DNA from: Terracoccus sp. 273MFTsu3.1
GTDB taxonomy: Bacteria > Actinomycetota > Actinomycetes > Actinomycetales > Dermatophilaceae
Direction: 5' to 3'
Length of the DNA: 64,000 nucleotides
Assembly (NCBI RefSeq): GCF_000383675.1
Contig: NZ_KB911822.1
Coordinates: 186,001-250,000, forward strand
The position numbers and the translations under genes are program-made. Each line of letters begins with the position of its first letter. Position 1 is the first letter of the stretch. The notes under the pieces are model-generated. The model had not been told where the DNA came from, did not search any database, and saw only the letters and a list, made by a program, of their open reading frames with translations. Below, piece by piece: positions 1 to 8,286 of this stretch.

Positions 1-1303
1 GGTTGGGCAGACGGCCGCTGAGCCGGCCCTCGGCGCGGAAGCCCGCCTTGGCGGCCACCCGGCCCGAGGCCTCATTGCCCACCTTGTGGCCGAGCTCGAG
101 GCGGGCGAGTCCCGTCTCCTCGAGCGCCCACCGCGACACGAGTCGCAGGGCCCGGGTCGTGAGGCCGCGACCCCGGAAGGCCGGGAGCACGCCGTAGCCG
201 ATGAGCCCGGTGCCGGGCGGGCCCATCCGCAGGACGCCGATGACGCCCGCACCCTCACCGGAGGCGACGTCGACGACGACGAACCGTGCCGCCCGCCCGC
301 GGCGCCACTCGAGCGCGGCCGAGGCCGCCCGGCGTCGCGCCTCGTCGTCGGTCAGTGGCCGGCCCGCGAAGTCCCAGCGCAGCGACTCGTCGTTGTTGTG
401 CTCGTCCCGCACCGTCTCCCAGTCGGCGGTGGTCATCGGCCGCAGCGTGACGACGCCGTCGGTCAGCGGCTCCGTCTGCGGGAAGGGGGTCGGGCCGGGG
501 CCGGTCGGCGCGTCCGCGGGTGGCCGGAGTAGGTAGGTGTCCATGACCCAGCCGTGGCGCTCGCGGGCCTCCGCACGGACGCGGCGCACCTCGTCGACGA
601 CGTCGGCGAGCCGTCCGTGCACGAGCAGCTCGTCAGGCGTGCCGAGGTAGGCGCCCCACCAGAGCTCGAGGTCGGGGAACGCGCCCGCGAGCTCGGCGCA
701 CGCGAGGTGCCCGTCGAGCATGACGACGACGTCGCCGAGCGAGGGGTCGTACTCGTCGAGGAGCCGCCGACCCGTCGTGATGTGGATCGGCGCGCCGATG
801 CGGTTGAGCGGGATGCGGTGGCGCGCGGCGAGCAGCTGCGGCGCGCTGATCCCGGCGATGACGTCGTGCGCGACGGTGACCCCCGCTGCCGCGTACCGCT
901 GGACGAGGGCGTCGACGACGCGGATCGTCGAGTCGTAGAAGGCCGGGTCGCCCCACACGAGGAAGCCGACCGTGGTCTCGCCCTCGTCCAGCCCGTCGAT
1001 GACGTCGGCGTACGCGTCCACCCGCGCCGCGTGCCAGTCGCGCACCCCGCGGTCGTATGCCGTCGCGTCGCGTCCGGCGTCCGGCCCCCGTCGCGGGTCG
1101 GTGACCTCGACGACGCGGTACGCGTGCTCGGAGGGGATGAGCGCGTCGCACACCGCCTGCCGGGCGGCGACGAGATCGGACTTCGCGTCGCCCTTGTCGG
1201 CGACGAGGAAGACGTCGACGGTGCCCAGGGCGCCGGCCGCCTCGCCGGTCACGTGGCCCGGGTCGCCCATGCCGATCCCGATGACCCGGATGCGCTCGAT
1301 CAT
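1..1303 (-). CDS. cobF: CobF (precorrin-6A synthase, deacetylating) fused to a GNAT acetyltransferase domain, 3' end outside window
   Basis: The frame is open without a stop from the ATG at 1303 to the window edge (434 visible codons). Residues 1-261 read as CobF, the SAM-dependent methylase of the aerobic cobalamin route. They open with VIGIGMGDPGHVTG, contain GDPAFYDSTIRIVDAL and finish in the family-typical HGWVMDTYLLR near residue 251-260, where CobF proteins normally stop. Here a Pro/Thr-rich linker follows, and from about residue 283 (GVVTLRPMTTADWETV) a RimJ/RimL-like GNAT domain with an acetyl-CoA loop (LPAFRGRGLTTRALRL). The ATG overlaps the cobQ stop (ATGA), so the genes are coupled. 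The fusion is directly visible; the acetylation substrate is unknown. A separate GNAT start at the in-frame ATG 544 is possible, but no stop separates the two parts. Confidence 0.85.
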   Translation of the reverse strand, partial: MIERIRVIGIGMGDPGHVTGEAAGALGTVDVFLVADKGDAKSDLVAARQAVCDALIPSEHAYRVVEVTDPRRGPDAGRDATAYDRGVRDWHAARVDAYADVIDGLDEGETTVGFLVWGDPAFYDSTIRVVDALVQRYAAAGVTVAHDVIAGISAPQLLAARHRIPLNRIGAPIHITTGRRLLDEYDPSLGDVVVMLDGHLACAELAGAFPDLELWWGAYLGTPDELLVHGRLADVVDEVRRVRAEARERHGWVMDTYLLRPPADAPTGPGPTPFPQTEPLTDGVVTLRPMTTADWETVRDEHNNDESLRWDFAGRPLTDDEARRRAASAALEWRRGRAARFVVVDVASGEGAGVIGVLRMGPPGTGLIGYGVLPAFRGRGLTTRALRLVSRWALEETGLARLELGHKVGNEASGRVAAKAGFRAEGRLSGRLPN

Positions 1304-2814
1304 GCCGTGGCTCCCATCCGGGTGAAGGAGAGGAGGGCGTCGATGTCGACGTGCTCCTCGAGGGCGTCGGCCAAGGTGTCGAGCATCCGCTCGCGTCGCG
1401 CCGCGAAGCCCGGGGCGTCGTCGTGGGGCTGCCACCGTGACCCCGCCGCGAGGGCGACCTGCGCGAGCCAGGCTCGACGGAAGTCGTCGCTCTCGAAGGC
1501 GCCGTGCCACATGGTGCCCCACACCTGCTCGACGTTCCAGCCGTCGAGGAAGCCCTGCGCTGCAGGCGACTCCACGGTCGCAGGATGCCCGTCGGGCAGC
1601 CGTCGGGCGATGCCGTGGTGGATCTCGTAGGCCGTGTTGACGGCGTGGCGGCCCCACGACCCCGCGGGGCGCGCCAGCACCTTCGACTCGCCGAACTCGA
1701 CCCGCACGGGCAGGTGCCCGAGCCCGGGCACGACCCCGACGCGGCCCTCGACGTCGTCCTCGATCTCGTGACCGAGCATCTGGTAGCCACCGCACACGCC
1801 GAGCACCGGACGTCCGGCGGCGACGCGTCGGCCGACGACCTCGGCGAGGCCGCGCTCGCGCAGCCACTCGAGATCGCTTGCCGTCGAACGGGATCCGGGC
1901 AGGACGAGCAGGTCGGCGGCCTCGGCGACGGTCGGGTCGATCGTCACGAGGACGTCGACGCCGGGCTCGGCAGCGAGCGCGTCGACGTCGGTGGCGTTCG
2001 AGATGCGGGGCAGCCGGATGACAGCCACCTTGAGCCGGTCGCGTGACGTGGCGGACAGGGCGGTCGAGGCCCGCCAGTGCCCGACCTCGAGGGTGTCCTC
2101 GCTGTCGAGCCACACGTCGAGCAGCCACGGGATGACGCCGTGGAACGGCACGCCCGTGCGGTCCGTGATCGCGTCCAGACCGGGCTCCAGCACGGACACG
2201 TCCCCGCGGAACTTGTTGATGACGAAGGACTTGAGCAGCGCGCGGTCGTCCTCGTCGAGCAGGGCCCACGTGCCGTAGAGCGAGGCGAGGATGCCGCCGC
2301 GGTCGATGTCACCGACGACGACGACCGGCAGGCCGAACTCGCGGGCCAGGCCCATGTTGACGTAGTCGCCCGAGCGGAGGTTGATCTCGGCGGGGGAGCC
2401 GGCGCCCTCGCAGACGACGAGCTCGAACGCGTCGGCGAGCTCGCGGTAGGCCGCGAACGCGGCGTCGGCCAGGTGGGCCCGCCCGGCGGCATACTGCCCC
2501 GCCTCGAGCGTCCCGGCGGGTTCGCCCCGCACGACGATGAAGGAGCGGCGGTCCGTGCCCGGCTTGAGCAGGACGGGATTCATCGCCGTGGTCGGCTCGA
2601 CCCGCGCCGCGACGGCCTGGAGCCACTGCGCCCGGCCGATCTCGCCTCCGTCGAGGCAGACCATCGAGTTGTTCGACATGTTCTGCGCCTTGAACGGGGC
2701 GACCCGCACGCCACGGCGCACGAGGGCGCGGCACAGACCCGCGACGATGACGGACTTGCCGGCGTCGGACGACGTGCCGGCGACGAGGAGACCGGAGGGG
2801 TTGGGCGTGGGCAC
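1300..2814 (-). CDS. cobQ: Cobyric acid synthase
   Basis: 504 residues, normal for the family. CobQ amidates the b, d, e and g carboxylates of adenosyl-cobyrinic acid a,c-diamide using glutamine and ATP, late in cobalamin synthesis in the cytoplasm. The N-terminus has the P-loop-like GTSSDAGKS (residues about 14-22) followed by PFKAQNMSNNSMV, characteristic of CobQ. The C-terminal class I glutamine amidotransferase half carries the nucleophile motif VLGVCGGYQMLG and a late His in GTMWHGAFESD. It leads a leftward pair with the cobF fusion, whose ATG overlaps its stop. No cobalamin riboswitch fits in the short space between it and the divergent gene at 2870. Confidence 0.95.
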   Translation of the reverse strand: MPTPNPSGLLVAGTSSDAGKSVIVAGLCRALVRRGVRVAPFKAQNMSNNSMVCLDGGEIGRAQWLQAVAARVEPTTAMNPVLLKPGTDRRSFIVVRGEPAGTLEAGQYAAGRAHLADAAFAAYRELADAFELVVCEGAGSPAEINLRSGDYVNMGLAREFGLPVVVVGDIDRGGILASLYGTWALLDEDDRALLKSFVINKFRGDVSVLEPGLDAITDRTGVPFHGVIPWLLDVWLDSEDTLEVGHWRASTALSATSRDRLKVAVIRLPRISNATDVDALAAEPGVDVLVTIDPTVAEAADLLVLPGSRSTASDLEWLRERGLAEVVGRRVAAGRPVLGVCGGYQMLGHEIEDDVEGRVGVVPGLGHLPVRVEFGESKVLARPAGSWGRHAVNTAYEIHHGIARRLPDGHPATVESPAAQGFLDGWNVEQVWGTMWHGAFESDDFRRAWLAQVALAAGSRWQPHDDAPGFAARRERMLDTLADALEEHVDIDALLSFTRMGATA

Positions 2815-2869
2815 CCGACCATCCTGCCGGACGACCCCGCCGGACCCCGACGGGTCCTACGCTGCGGAG

Positions 2870-3391
2870 ATGGCGGCGACCTTCGACCAGGCGAATATGT
2901 TCCAGCGCGGGCTCCGCCGGTTCTCGGCGAGCGCGCCGGGCTCGTGGTTCTTCAAGCGGGTCCTGCACCACCTGGACCTCCTCGGCCACCGCGTCGCACC
3001 GAGGCGCCGCGCTGTGAGCGCCGTGCTCGCCGGCATCCCGGTCGGCCTGCTCACGACCACGGGCGCGAGGTCGGGCGAGCCTCGCACCGTGCCGCTGCTC
3101 GCCGTGCCGCTCGACGACGGGTGGGGCCTCATCGCTTCGCGCTTCGGCTCCGAGCGGCCGCCCGCGTGGTACTTCAACCTCCGGGCCCACCCGCGTGCGA
3201 CGTTCGAGGTCGATGGCGTCACGCACGCGGTGCGGGCCGTGCAGCTCGTGGGTCCGGACCGTGAGCGGGTGCGCTCCGCGGCGCTCGCGATCTACCCCGG
3301 GTACGCCGTCTATGAGGAGCGTGCGGGTGGCCGCGATCTCGGCTTCTTCGTGCTCCGCCCCGAGGACGCAGGACACCCCGAGCACGACTGA
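2870..3391 (+). CDS. Deazaflavin (F420)-dependent nitroreductase family protein
   Basis: 173 residues. The core GIPVGLLTTTGARSGEPRTV followed by AWYFNLRAHPRATFEVDG is the signature of the Ddn-like split beta-barrel family of actinobacteria, which binds F420 or flavin and reduces nitro compounds, quinones or unknown substrates. The ATG at 2870 is chosen because homology begins right after it and the upstream frame overlaps the divergent cobQ start region. It is monocistronic and ends in a hairpin shared with the convergent PadR gene. Physiological substrate unknown. Confidence 0.8.
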   Translation: MAATFDQANMFQRGLRRFSASAPGSWFFKRVLHHLDLLGHRVAPRRRAVSAVLAGIPVGLLTTTGARSGEPRTVPLLAVPLDDGWGLIASRFGSERPPAWYFNLRAHPRATFEVDGVTHAVRAVQLVGPDRERVRSAALAIYPGYAVYEERAGGRDLGFFVLRPEDAGHPEHD

Positions 3392-3405
3392 ACGTGCCCG
3401 GGGTG
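3374..3405. terminator. Bidirectional hairpin between convergent genes
   Basis: Arms 3374-3386 and 3393-3405 pair over 13 positions with one mismatch around a 6-nt loop. The hairpin covers the stop codon of the nitroreductase-like gene and lies before the end of the convergent PadR gene. There is no U-tract, as is common in high-GC actinobacteria. Confidence 0.55.
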
Positions 3406-3459
3406 CGGTCCTCTGCTCTGTCCACGCCCCGTGTGGTCAGGCCACTCGGGGCCCGCTGG

Positions 3460-4170
3460 TCACTCGGGGTCGCCGTCGGCGAGCAGGCGGTAGAGCTTGC
3501 GTCGGGTCTCGGTGAGGATCTCCGCCGCCTCCGCCCGCTGCTGGGAGGTGCCGGTCGTGACGACCTGCCACATCCCGCCCATGACCTGGCCGACGAGCGG
3601 CATGAGGTCGTTGGCGCCGCCGGAGGGCCGGGGAGCCTCCTCCTCGGACGACTCCTCGAAGGGACGCCAGGTGGCGGCCATCTCGTCGGCGTTCTCCTCG
3701 ACGTAGGCGCGACCCGCGTCGGTGAGGCGCAGCAGTCGCCGGCCCTCGACGTCGCGGCCCTCGACGAGGCCTTCGTCCTCGAGCTGCTGGACGGTCGGGT
3801 AGACCGAGCCGGGGCTCGGCTTCCACGCGCCGTTCGTGCGCTCGGAGATCTGCTGGATGAGCTGGTAGCCGTTCATCTCGTCGCCCGCGAGGACGTCGAG
3901 GATGGCGGCGCGGACGTCGCCGCGTCGGGCGCGGGGTCCGCGGCGTCCGCCGAACTCGGAGCCGAAGCCGGGTCCGCCGAAGTGGCGGACGAGGTCAGCG
4001 ACCCACGGGGGCGGGCCGGGGCGGCCACGGCCGCCGGGGCCGGGTCCTCCGGGACCGCCCCAGGGACCACGGCCGGGTCCGAAGCCGGGGCCGTTGCCCT
4101 GGCCTCCCCAGCCGCCGCCCCAGTTGCCGTCCCAGCCGGACTCGCGTCGATGGTGGTGGTGTCCGTGCAT
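3460..4170 (-). CDS. PadR-family transcriptional regulator with His/Gly-rich N-terminus
   Basis: 236 residues. Residues about 75-165 form the PadR winged helix (DVRAAILDVLAGDEMNGYQL, then PSPGSVYPTVQQLEDEGLV). The C-terminal part is helical and acidic, as in PadR dimerisation domains. The first 60 residues are unusual: MHGHHHHRR followed by a long Gly/Pro/Trp-rich low-complexity tract that could bind metal or simply be disordered. The ATG at 4170 is preferred over an in-frame ATG at 4248 because AAGGAGA sits correctly in front of it and the longer version would be translated through the operator palindrome. Autoregulation through the palindrome at 4199-4241 is inferred. Confidence 0.85.
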   Translation of the reverse strand: MHGHHHHRRESGWDGNWGGGWGGQGNGPGFGPGRGPWGGPGGPGPGGRGRPGPPPWVADLVRHFGGPGFGSEFGGRRGPRARRGDVRAAILDVLAGDEMNGYQLIQQISERTNGAWKPSPGSVYPTVQQLEDEGLVEGRDVEGRRLLRLTDAGRAYVEENADEMAATWRPFEESSEEEAPRPSGGANDLMPLVGQVMGGMWQVVTTGTSQQRAEAAEILTETRRKLYRLLADGDPE

Positions 4171-4198
4171 GGTGGTTCTCCTTCTACGAACGCGACTC

Positions 4199-4241
4199 AC
4201 GAACAGTCGCGATAGGTCGACGATATATCGCGACTGTTCGT
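4199..4241. promoter_or_regulatory. Large palindromic operator upstream of the PadR gene
   Basis: Arms 4199-4214 (ACGAACAGTCGCGATA) and 4226-4241 are a perfect 16-bp inverted repeat around an 11-bp spacer. The inner part reads GATATATCGCGAC, an AT-rich core surrounded by GC-rich DNA. It lies 29 bp upstream of the PadR ATG, where autoregulatory PadR sites are found. The binding protein is inferred from position. Confidence 0.65.
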
Positions 4242-4327
4242 CGTGCAAGCATCTGTCCGAGACCTGCGCGAGTGGGTACGGGCGAGGCGGGTGCAGGAGC
4301 GCCCGCAGCGCGGCCCCCCGGCTTCCG

Positions 4328-4371
4328 CCGTATCCAGGCCTCTACGGCATCCGCTAGATGTCTGGATACGG
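4328..4371. repeat. Inverted repeat in the PadR/ATPase intergenic region
   Basis: CCGTATCCAG (4328-4337) and CTGGATACGG (4362-4371) are perfect 10-bp arms separated by 24 bp. The gene-free stretch 4242-4485 between two divergent genes holds this repeat and the promoter at 4414-4442; I see nothing else in it. The repeat could be a regulator site for either gene. Confidence 0.4.
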
Positions 4372-4413
4372 ACGAATCAGCAGGTCAGCGCCACGGGAAA
4401 AACTCGCACCTCA

Positions 4414-4442
4414 TTGAGGTACGGCGCTGGTTTCGTTAGCGT
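4414..4442 (+). promoter_or_regulatory. Candidate sigma-70 type promoter for the ATPase gene
   Basis: TTGAGG at 4414-4419, a 17-bp spacer and TAGCGT at 4437-4442, about 44 bp before the GTG at 4486. The -35 is good and the -10 is weak, so this is a suggestion only. Confidence 0.35.
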
Positions 4443-4485
4443 TCAACGACGGGGGCATGCGAATCGCCCGTGAGGAGGACTTGAC

Positions 4486-5001
4486 GTGGCGAGCACACAG
4501 GGGAGCGGCTCGGCGTCCCACACCGATGTGGACGCCCGACGAGCCAACGCGATCGCGAGGAGATCCATGAGCAACGTCCCGGCCGTTCCGCTGGGCGAGA
4601 AGCGCACGGTCCGCATCCAGTGGGCGCCGTCCGCGGCTCCTCGGATCCGCAAGGAGCTCGTCGAGGACCTCCTGGCCCGCGAGGTCTCGCCGGAGGTCAT
4701 CGACGAGGCCGAGATCGTCGTCAGCGAGCTCGTCGCCAACGCCATCCGCCACGCAAAACCCCTCTCCGACGGTGCGATCCGCATCCACTGGAAGGTCAAG
4801 AACAACGTCGTCGAGGTCGAGGTCTCCGACGGCGGGGGTCCGACCGTCCCGCGCCCCGCCCCGCCGACCATGTGGGCTCCTGGCGGCCGGGGTCTGCGCA
4901 TCGTCCGCTCCCTCGCCCACGAGTGGGGAGTCATCGAGGAGGCCCACGGCCGCACGGTCTGGGCCTCGCTCGGCGGTCCCTCGCGCCGCCGCTCGCACTG
5001 A
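4486..5001 (+). CDS. Anti-sigma-factor-type histidine-kinase-like ATPase
   Basis: 171 residues with a GHKL/HATPase_c fold. The N box is EAEIVVSELVANAIRHA, the G1 box VEVSDGGGP and the G2 region GGRGLRIVRSLAHEWGV. There is no histidine-phosphotransfer domain, so it resembles stand-alone RsbW/SpoIIAB-like proteins that bind sigma factors or anti-anti-sigma factors. The GTG at 4486 has a strong GAGGAGG at 4472-4478. An internal ATG at 4567 also has AGGAG in front and begins close to the conserved core, so the true start could be shorter. No partner sigma factor is adjacent; the nearest is at 14968. Confidence 0.75.
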   Translation: MASTQGSGSASHTDVDARRANAIARRSMSNVPAVPLGEKRTVRIQWAPSAAPRIRKELVEDLLAREVSPEVIDEAEIVVSELVANAIRHAKPLSDGAIRIHWKVKNNVVEVEVSDGGGPTVPRPAPPTMWAPGGRGLRIVRSLAHEWGVIEEAHGRTVWASLGGPSRRRSH

Positions 5002-5020
5002 GCCGAGAGCAGTCCGCGCC

Positions 5021-6493
5021 GTGTCCCTTCCCGACCCGGCGCTCGTCGTCCTCGTCGGGGCCTCCGGCTCGGGCAAGTCGACGTGGGCAGCCTCGCGCTA
5101 CCGCGTTGCCGAGGTCGTCTCGTCCGACGCGCTGCGCGCCGTCGTCGGCAGCGGTGAGCACGACCTCGACGCGTCGACCGATGCCTTCGCGCTGCTCGAG
5201 CAGGTCGTCGCCGCCCGCCTCGGTCGCCGCCTGACGACCGTCATCGACACGCTCGGCACCGACGCCACCCGGCGCCGCGCCTGGCGGGACGCCGCTCGGG
5301 CCGTGGGACTCCCGACCGTCGCCGTCGCCCTCGACACGCCTGCGGGCGTATGCCGTTCGCGCAACGCGGCCCGCGACCGCCCGGTCCCGGCCCGCGTCCT
5401 CACGAGCCAGCTCGCGTCGGTCGCGGCCACGGTCGACCTGCTCGAGGCCGAGGGTTGGCAGGTCGTCCGCGTCGCACCGGACCACGAGCTGATCGAGCCG
5501 GGCGGAGGGGTCGACGCCGCGGCGGCCACACCCGGCCAGCGGTCGACGTCGCCCGTCGAATCGACGAGTCTGCGCGGCGTCGTGCTGCAGCTCTCGCGCT
5601 TCCCGGCCGAGGGTGACCTGCTCGCCTGGCTCCGCGAGATGGCCGCCGCCGCCGAGGAGGCCGGGCTCGCTGGCCTCGCCCTCATGGACCACCTCATCCA
5701 GATCCCGCAGGTCGGCCGGGCGTGGGACCCGATCCCGGAGCCGTGGGTGACCCTCGGCGCCCTCGCCGCCTCGACGACCCGTCTCCAGCTCGGCACCCTC
5801 GTCACGCCGGTGACCTTCCGGGCCCCGGGCGTCACTGCCAAGGCCGCGGCGACGCTGTCGGCGCTGACGGGCGGGAGGGCGTTCGTCGGTGTCGGCGCGG
5901 GCTGGTGGGAACGCGAGCATGCGGCATACGGTCTCGGGTTCCCTTCTGCGCGAGCGCGACTCGACGCCCTGGAAGTGGGCATCGAGACGATGAAGGCCCT
6001 CTGGGCTCCCGGCACGAAGCCGTATGCCGGACAGCGGGTCTCGCTGCCCGAGACGACGTCCTACCCTCGGCCGGTCGGCGAGATCCCGGTCATCGTGGGC
6101 GGTGGCGGCGACCGGACGCTCCGCATCGCGGCCCGGCTCGGCGACGGCTGCAACGTGCCCTCCGACGAGGTCGGTCTCGCCAAGATGGTGCGCTACCTCG
6201 CGCTCGTGGGGCAGGCTGGTCGGGACCCAAGATCGGTGCACGCGACGGTGCTCGACCTCCCGCTCGTCGGTCGGGACCGAGACGACGTCTGGGCCCGTGT
6301 CGAGCGACACCGTGGTCGCGCGGCCGCAGCGACCTTCGCCGCGCGGCACCACGCGGGCACCGCGACGGAGCACGCGACCCGTCTCGCGGGGCTTGCCGAC
6401 CTCGGGGTCACCACCGCCTTCGTCGCACCGGTGGGGCTCGACGGGCCGGACGACGTGCGGGCTCTCGCCCCGCTCGCGACCGCGTTCGGCTGA
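5021..6493 (+). CDS. P-loop kinase fused to an F420/flavin-dependent luciferase-like oxidoreductase
   Basis: 490 residues. The first about 150 form a zeta-toxin or polynucleotide-kinase-like P-loop domain with Walker A GASGSGKST (residues 13-21), DTLGTDATRRRAW and the lid-like RSRNAARDRPVP. From about residue 185 a luciferase-like (LLM) TIM barrel follows: LRGVVLQLSRFPAEGDLLAW, LGTLVTPVTFRAPG, GAGWWEREHAAYG and IPVIVGGGGDRTLRIAARLGD. The frame is continuous. The GTG start at 5021 lies 19 bp after the upstream gene. LLM enzymes of actinobacteria mostly use F420. How a kinase domain serves this barrel is unknown, and no substrate can be named. Confidence 0.8.
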   Translation: MSLPDPALVVLVGASGSGKSTWAASRYRVAEVVSSDALRAVVGSGEHDLDASTDAFALLEQVVAARLGRRLTTVIDTLGTDATRRRAWRDAARAVGLPTVAVALDTPAGVCRSRNAARDRPVPARVLTSQLASVAATVDLLEAEGWQVVRVAPDHELIEPGGGVDAAAATPGQRSTSPVESTSLRGVVLQLSRFPAEGDLLAWLREMAAAAEEAGLAGLALMDHLIQIPQVGRAWDPIPEPWVTLGALAASTTRLQLGTLVTPVTFRAPGVTAKAAATLSALTGGRAFVGVGAGWWEREHAAYGLGFPSARARLDALEVGIETMKALWAPGTKPYAGQRVSLPETTSYPRPVGEIPVIVGGGGDRTLRIAARLGDGCNVPSDEVGLAKMVRYLALVGQAGRDPRSVHATVLDLPLVGRDRDDVWARVERHRGRAAAATFAARHHAGTATEHATRLAGLADLGVTTAFVAPVGLDGPDDVRALAPLATAFG

Positions 6494-6521
6494 CCGGGCC
6501 CCGGCCACTAGGGTGGCGCGC

Positions 6522-7409
6522 ATGGGTAAGGCATCACGTCGACCGCGCAGCGAGCGCGCAGACCGTTCCGCACGTCCGCTTCCGGCCCCGTTCGTGGCCC
6601 GCCCCTTCGAGGGCCTGCCCAACGAGACCGACTGGGTCGCGATGCGCGAGATCGTCCCGGCCGCGACCGCCACGGTGCGCTTCGCGAAGGGCAAGGCGCC
6701 CGAGGACGCGCCCGACGAGGTGACGATCGCGACGGTGCTCCCCCTGGCGTGGCCGGGCCTGCACCGCGAGAACGGCGAGGTGCTCGTCGGCATCCAGTCC
6801 GGCAACGCGAGCGGCGACACGAGCCGCGACATCGCCCAGGCGATCGCCCTCGCGTCGGTCGCCGAGGCCGGGTCGCCCGTGACGACGCTGCCCGTGTCGA
6901 TGGCCGACACCCCGCGCCTGCAGGACATCCTCGACACCGACGCGGCCTTCGAGATGGAGCTGCACGAGGGCTTCGACTTCTGGGTCGCCGACGCCGACCT
7001 CGACGCCGACGGCAAGGAGTCGCTCGACCGCGCCAACGAGTCGGCCATCCCGACCGTCAAGCTCGACGCCGCGCCGTCCGCCTTCTGGTGCCGCATCGGC
7101 GAGCGCACCTACGTCCGCTGGGTGCTGCCCTTCGACGAGGACACCGCGACCGGCGCCCTGGCGCGCCTGCACGCCGCCGGCGAGAGCCACCTCGGCGAGG
7201 ACGGCCGCCTGCTCGGCTGCTTCCGCTCGAGCGGGCTACTCATCCCGGTGTGGGAGGTCGACCCCGCCTCGACCGCCGCCGACTTCGAGGACGCCGTCGC
7301 GGCCATGAGGACGAAGATCGACGCGGGGGCCGCCTCGACCGAGCCGCTCACCGCGGCCGAGCGCGGCGCCAAGGCCGGCCTCACCAACCGCCAGGTCACC
7401 CTCCGCTGA
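6522..7409 (+). CDS. DUF5926 family protein
   Basis: 295 residues, cytoplasmic, with a basic N-terminus (MGKASRRPRSERADR) and an acidic, Asp-rich middle (VADADLDADGKESLDRANES). The sequence ARPFEGLPNETDWVAMREIV and the Trp-rich FWCRIGERTYVRWVLPFDED match what I know as the actinobacterial DUF5926 family, often encoded beside glycosyltransferase genes as here (7424). No catalytic motif is recognisable and the function is unknown. The ATG at 6522 directly follows the previous gene by 28 bp and begins the conserved basic stretch. Confidence 0.7.
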   Translation: MGKASRRPRSERADRSARPLPAPFVARPFEGLPNETDWVAMREIVPAATATVRFAKGKAPEDAPDEVTIATVLPLAWPGLHRENGEVLVGIQSGNASGDTSRDIAQAIALASVAEAGSPVTTLPVSMADTPRLQDILDTDAAFEMELHEGFDFWVADADLDADGKESLDRANESAIPTVKLDAAPSAFWCRIGERTYVRWVLPFDEDTATGALARLHAAGESHLGEDGRLLGCFRSSGLLIPVWEVDPASTAADFEDAVAAMRTKIDAGAASTEPLTAAERGAKAGLTNRQVTLR

Positions 7410-7423
7410 GTGGACGCCCGACG

Positions 7424-8155
7424 ATGACGACTCCGCCGCCGTCCGTCGCCGTCGTCATCCCGGCCAAGGACGAGTCGGTACGGATCGCCGAGACGATCCG
7501 TGGCGTGCGCACCATCCCCGGGGTCTCGGCGGTCGTCGTCGTCGACGACGGGTCGACCGACGGCACCGCCGTCATCGCGGCCCGCGAGGGCGCCGAGGTC
7601 GTGCGCCACGTGCGCAACCACGGCAAGGCCGACGCGATGATGAGCGGCCTCGGTCGCGTGTCGGGGCTGCGTCGCGTCGGCCGTCTCGACGCCGGCACGT
7701 CGGTCCTCTTCGTCGACGCCGACCTCGAGGCGTCGGCCCAGGCCGTGGGCGCCCTCGTCGGCCCCGTCTCGCGCGGCGAGGCCGACCTCACGATCGCCAC
7801 CCTCCCCGAGCAGCAGGGCAGCGCCGGCGGGCACGGCCTCGTCGTCGGCCTCGCCCGCCGCGGGATCGAGGAACTGACCGGCTGGTCGCCCGTGCAGCCG
7901 CTGTCGGGCATGCGCTGCCTCTCGCCGGCCGCGATCGCCGCGGCGACACCCTTCGCCCGCGGATGGGGCGTCGAGGTCGGCATGACCGTCGACGTGCTCG
8001 ACGCCGGCCTGACCATCCTCGAGGTGCCGTGCGACCTCCAGCACCGGGTCACCGGCACCGACTGGCGCTCGCAGGTGCACCGGGCCGCGCAGTACCGCGA
8101 CGTCGCGCTCGCGCTCGGCGTCCGTCGGCTGCGTCGCCGCCTCGGCCCCGGCTGA
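7424..8155 (+). CDS. Family 2 glycosyltransferase
   Basis: 243 residues. The GT-A nucleotide-sugar fold is shown by VAVVIPAKDESVRIAETI at the N-terminus, VVVDDGSTDGT, the metal-binding FVDADLEAS, and a later PLSGMRCLSP acceptor region. There is no transmembrane segment, so it is probably a soluble or peripheral enzyme resembling dolichyl-phosphate-mannose or glucosyl-3-phosphoglycerate synthase types. Donor and acceptor cannot be told from sequence. It starts 14 bp after DUF5926, so the two are probably co-transcribed. Confidence 0.8.
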   Translation: MTTPPPSVAVVIPAKDESVRIAETIRGVRTIPGVSAVVVVDDGSTDGTAVIAAREGAEVVRHVRNHGKADAMMSGLGRVSGLRRVGRLDAGTSVLFVDADLEASAQAVGALVGPVSRGEADLTIATLPEQQGSAGGHGLVVGLARRGIEELTGWSPVQPLSGMRCLSPAAIAAATPFARGWGVEVGMTVDVLDAGLTILEVPCDLQHRVTGTDWRSQVHRAAQYRDVALALGVRRLRRRLGPG

Positions 8156-8286
8156 CGACCACCACCCCGGCCGCCTGAGTGCCTGCGCGGCGCGCGACTG
8201 CCCCGCGACGTCACGACCGGCACGGCATACCTCGTCGGTCGTATACACCGAGAGCAGTCGGCCTGACGGAGGGCACCCGTCCGCGG

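Noticed and set aside
2815-2869. Cobalamin riboswitch upstream of cobQ
   Set aside because: Only 55 bp separate the divergent genes, far too short for the element, and no B12 box is seen.
4931-7108. 725-codon leftward ORF opposite the kinase-monooxygenase and DUF5926 genes
   Set aside because: Shadow frame of high-GC coding DNA; low-complexity Arg/Gly/Ala composition and no family match, while the opposite strand has clear domains.
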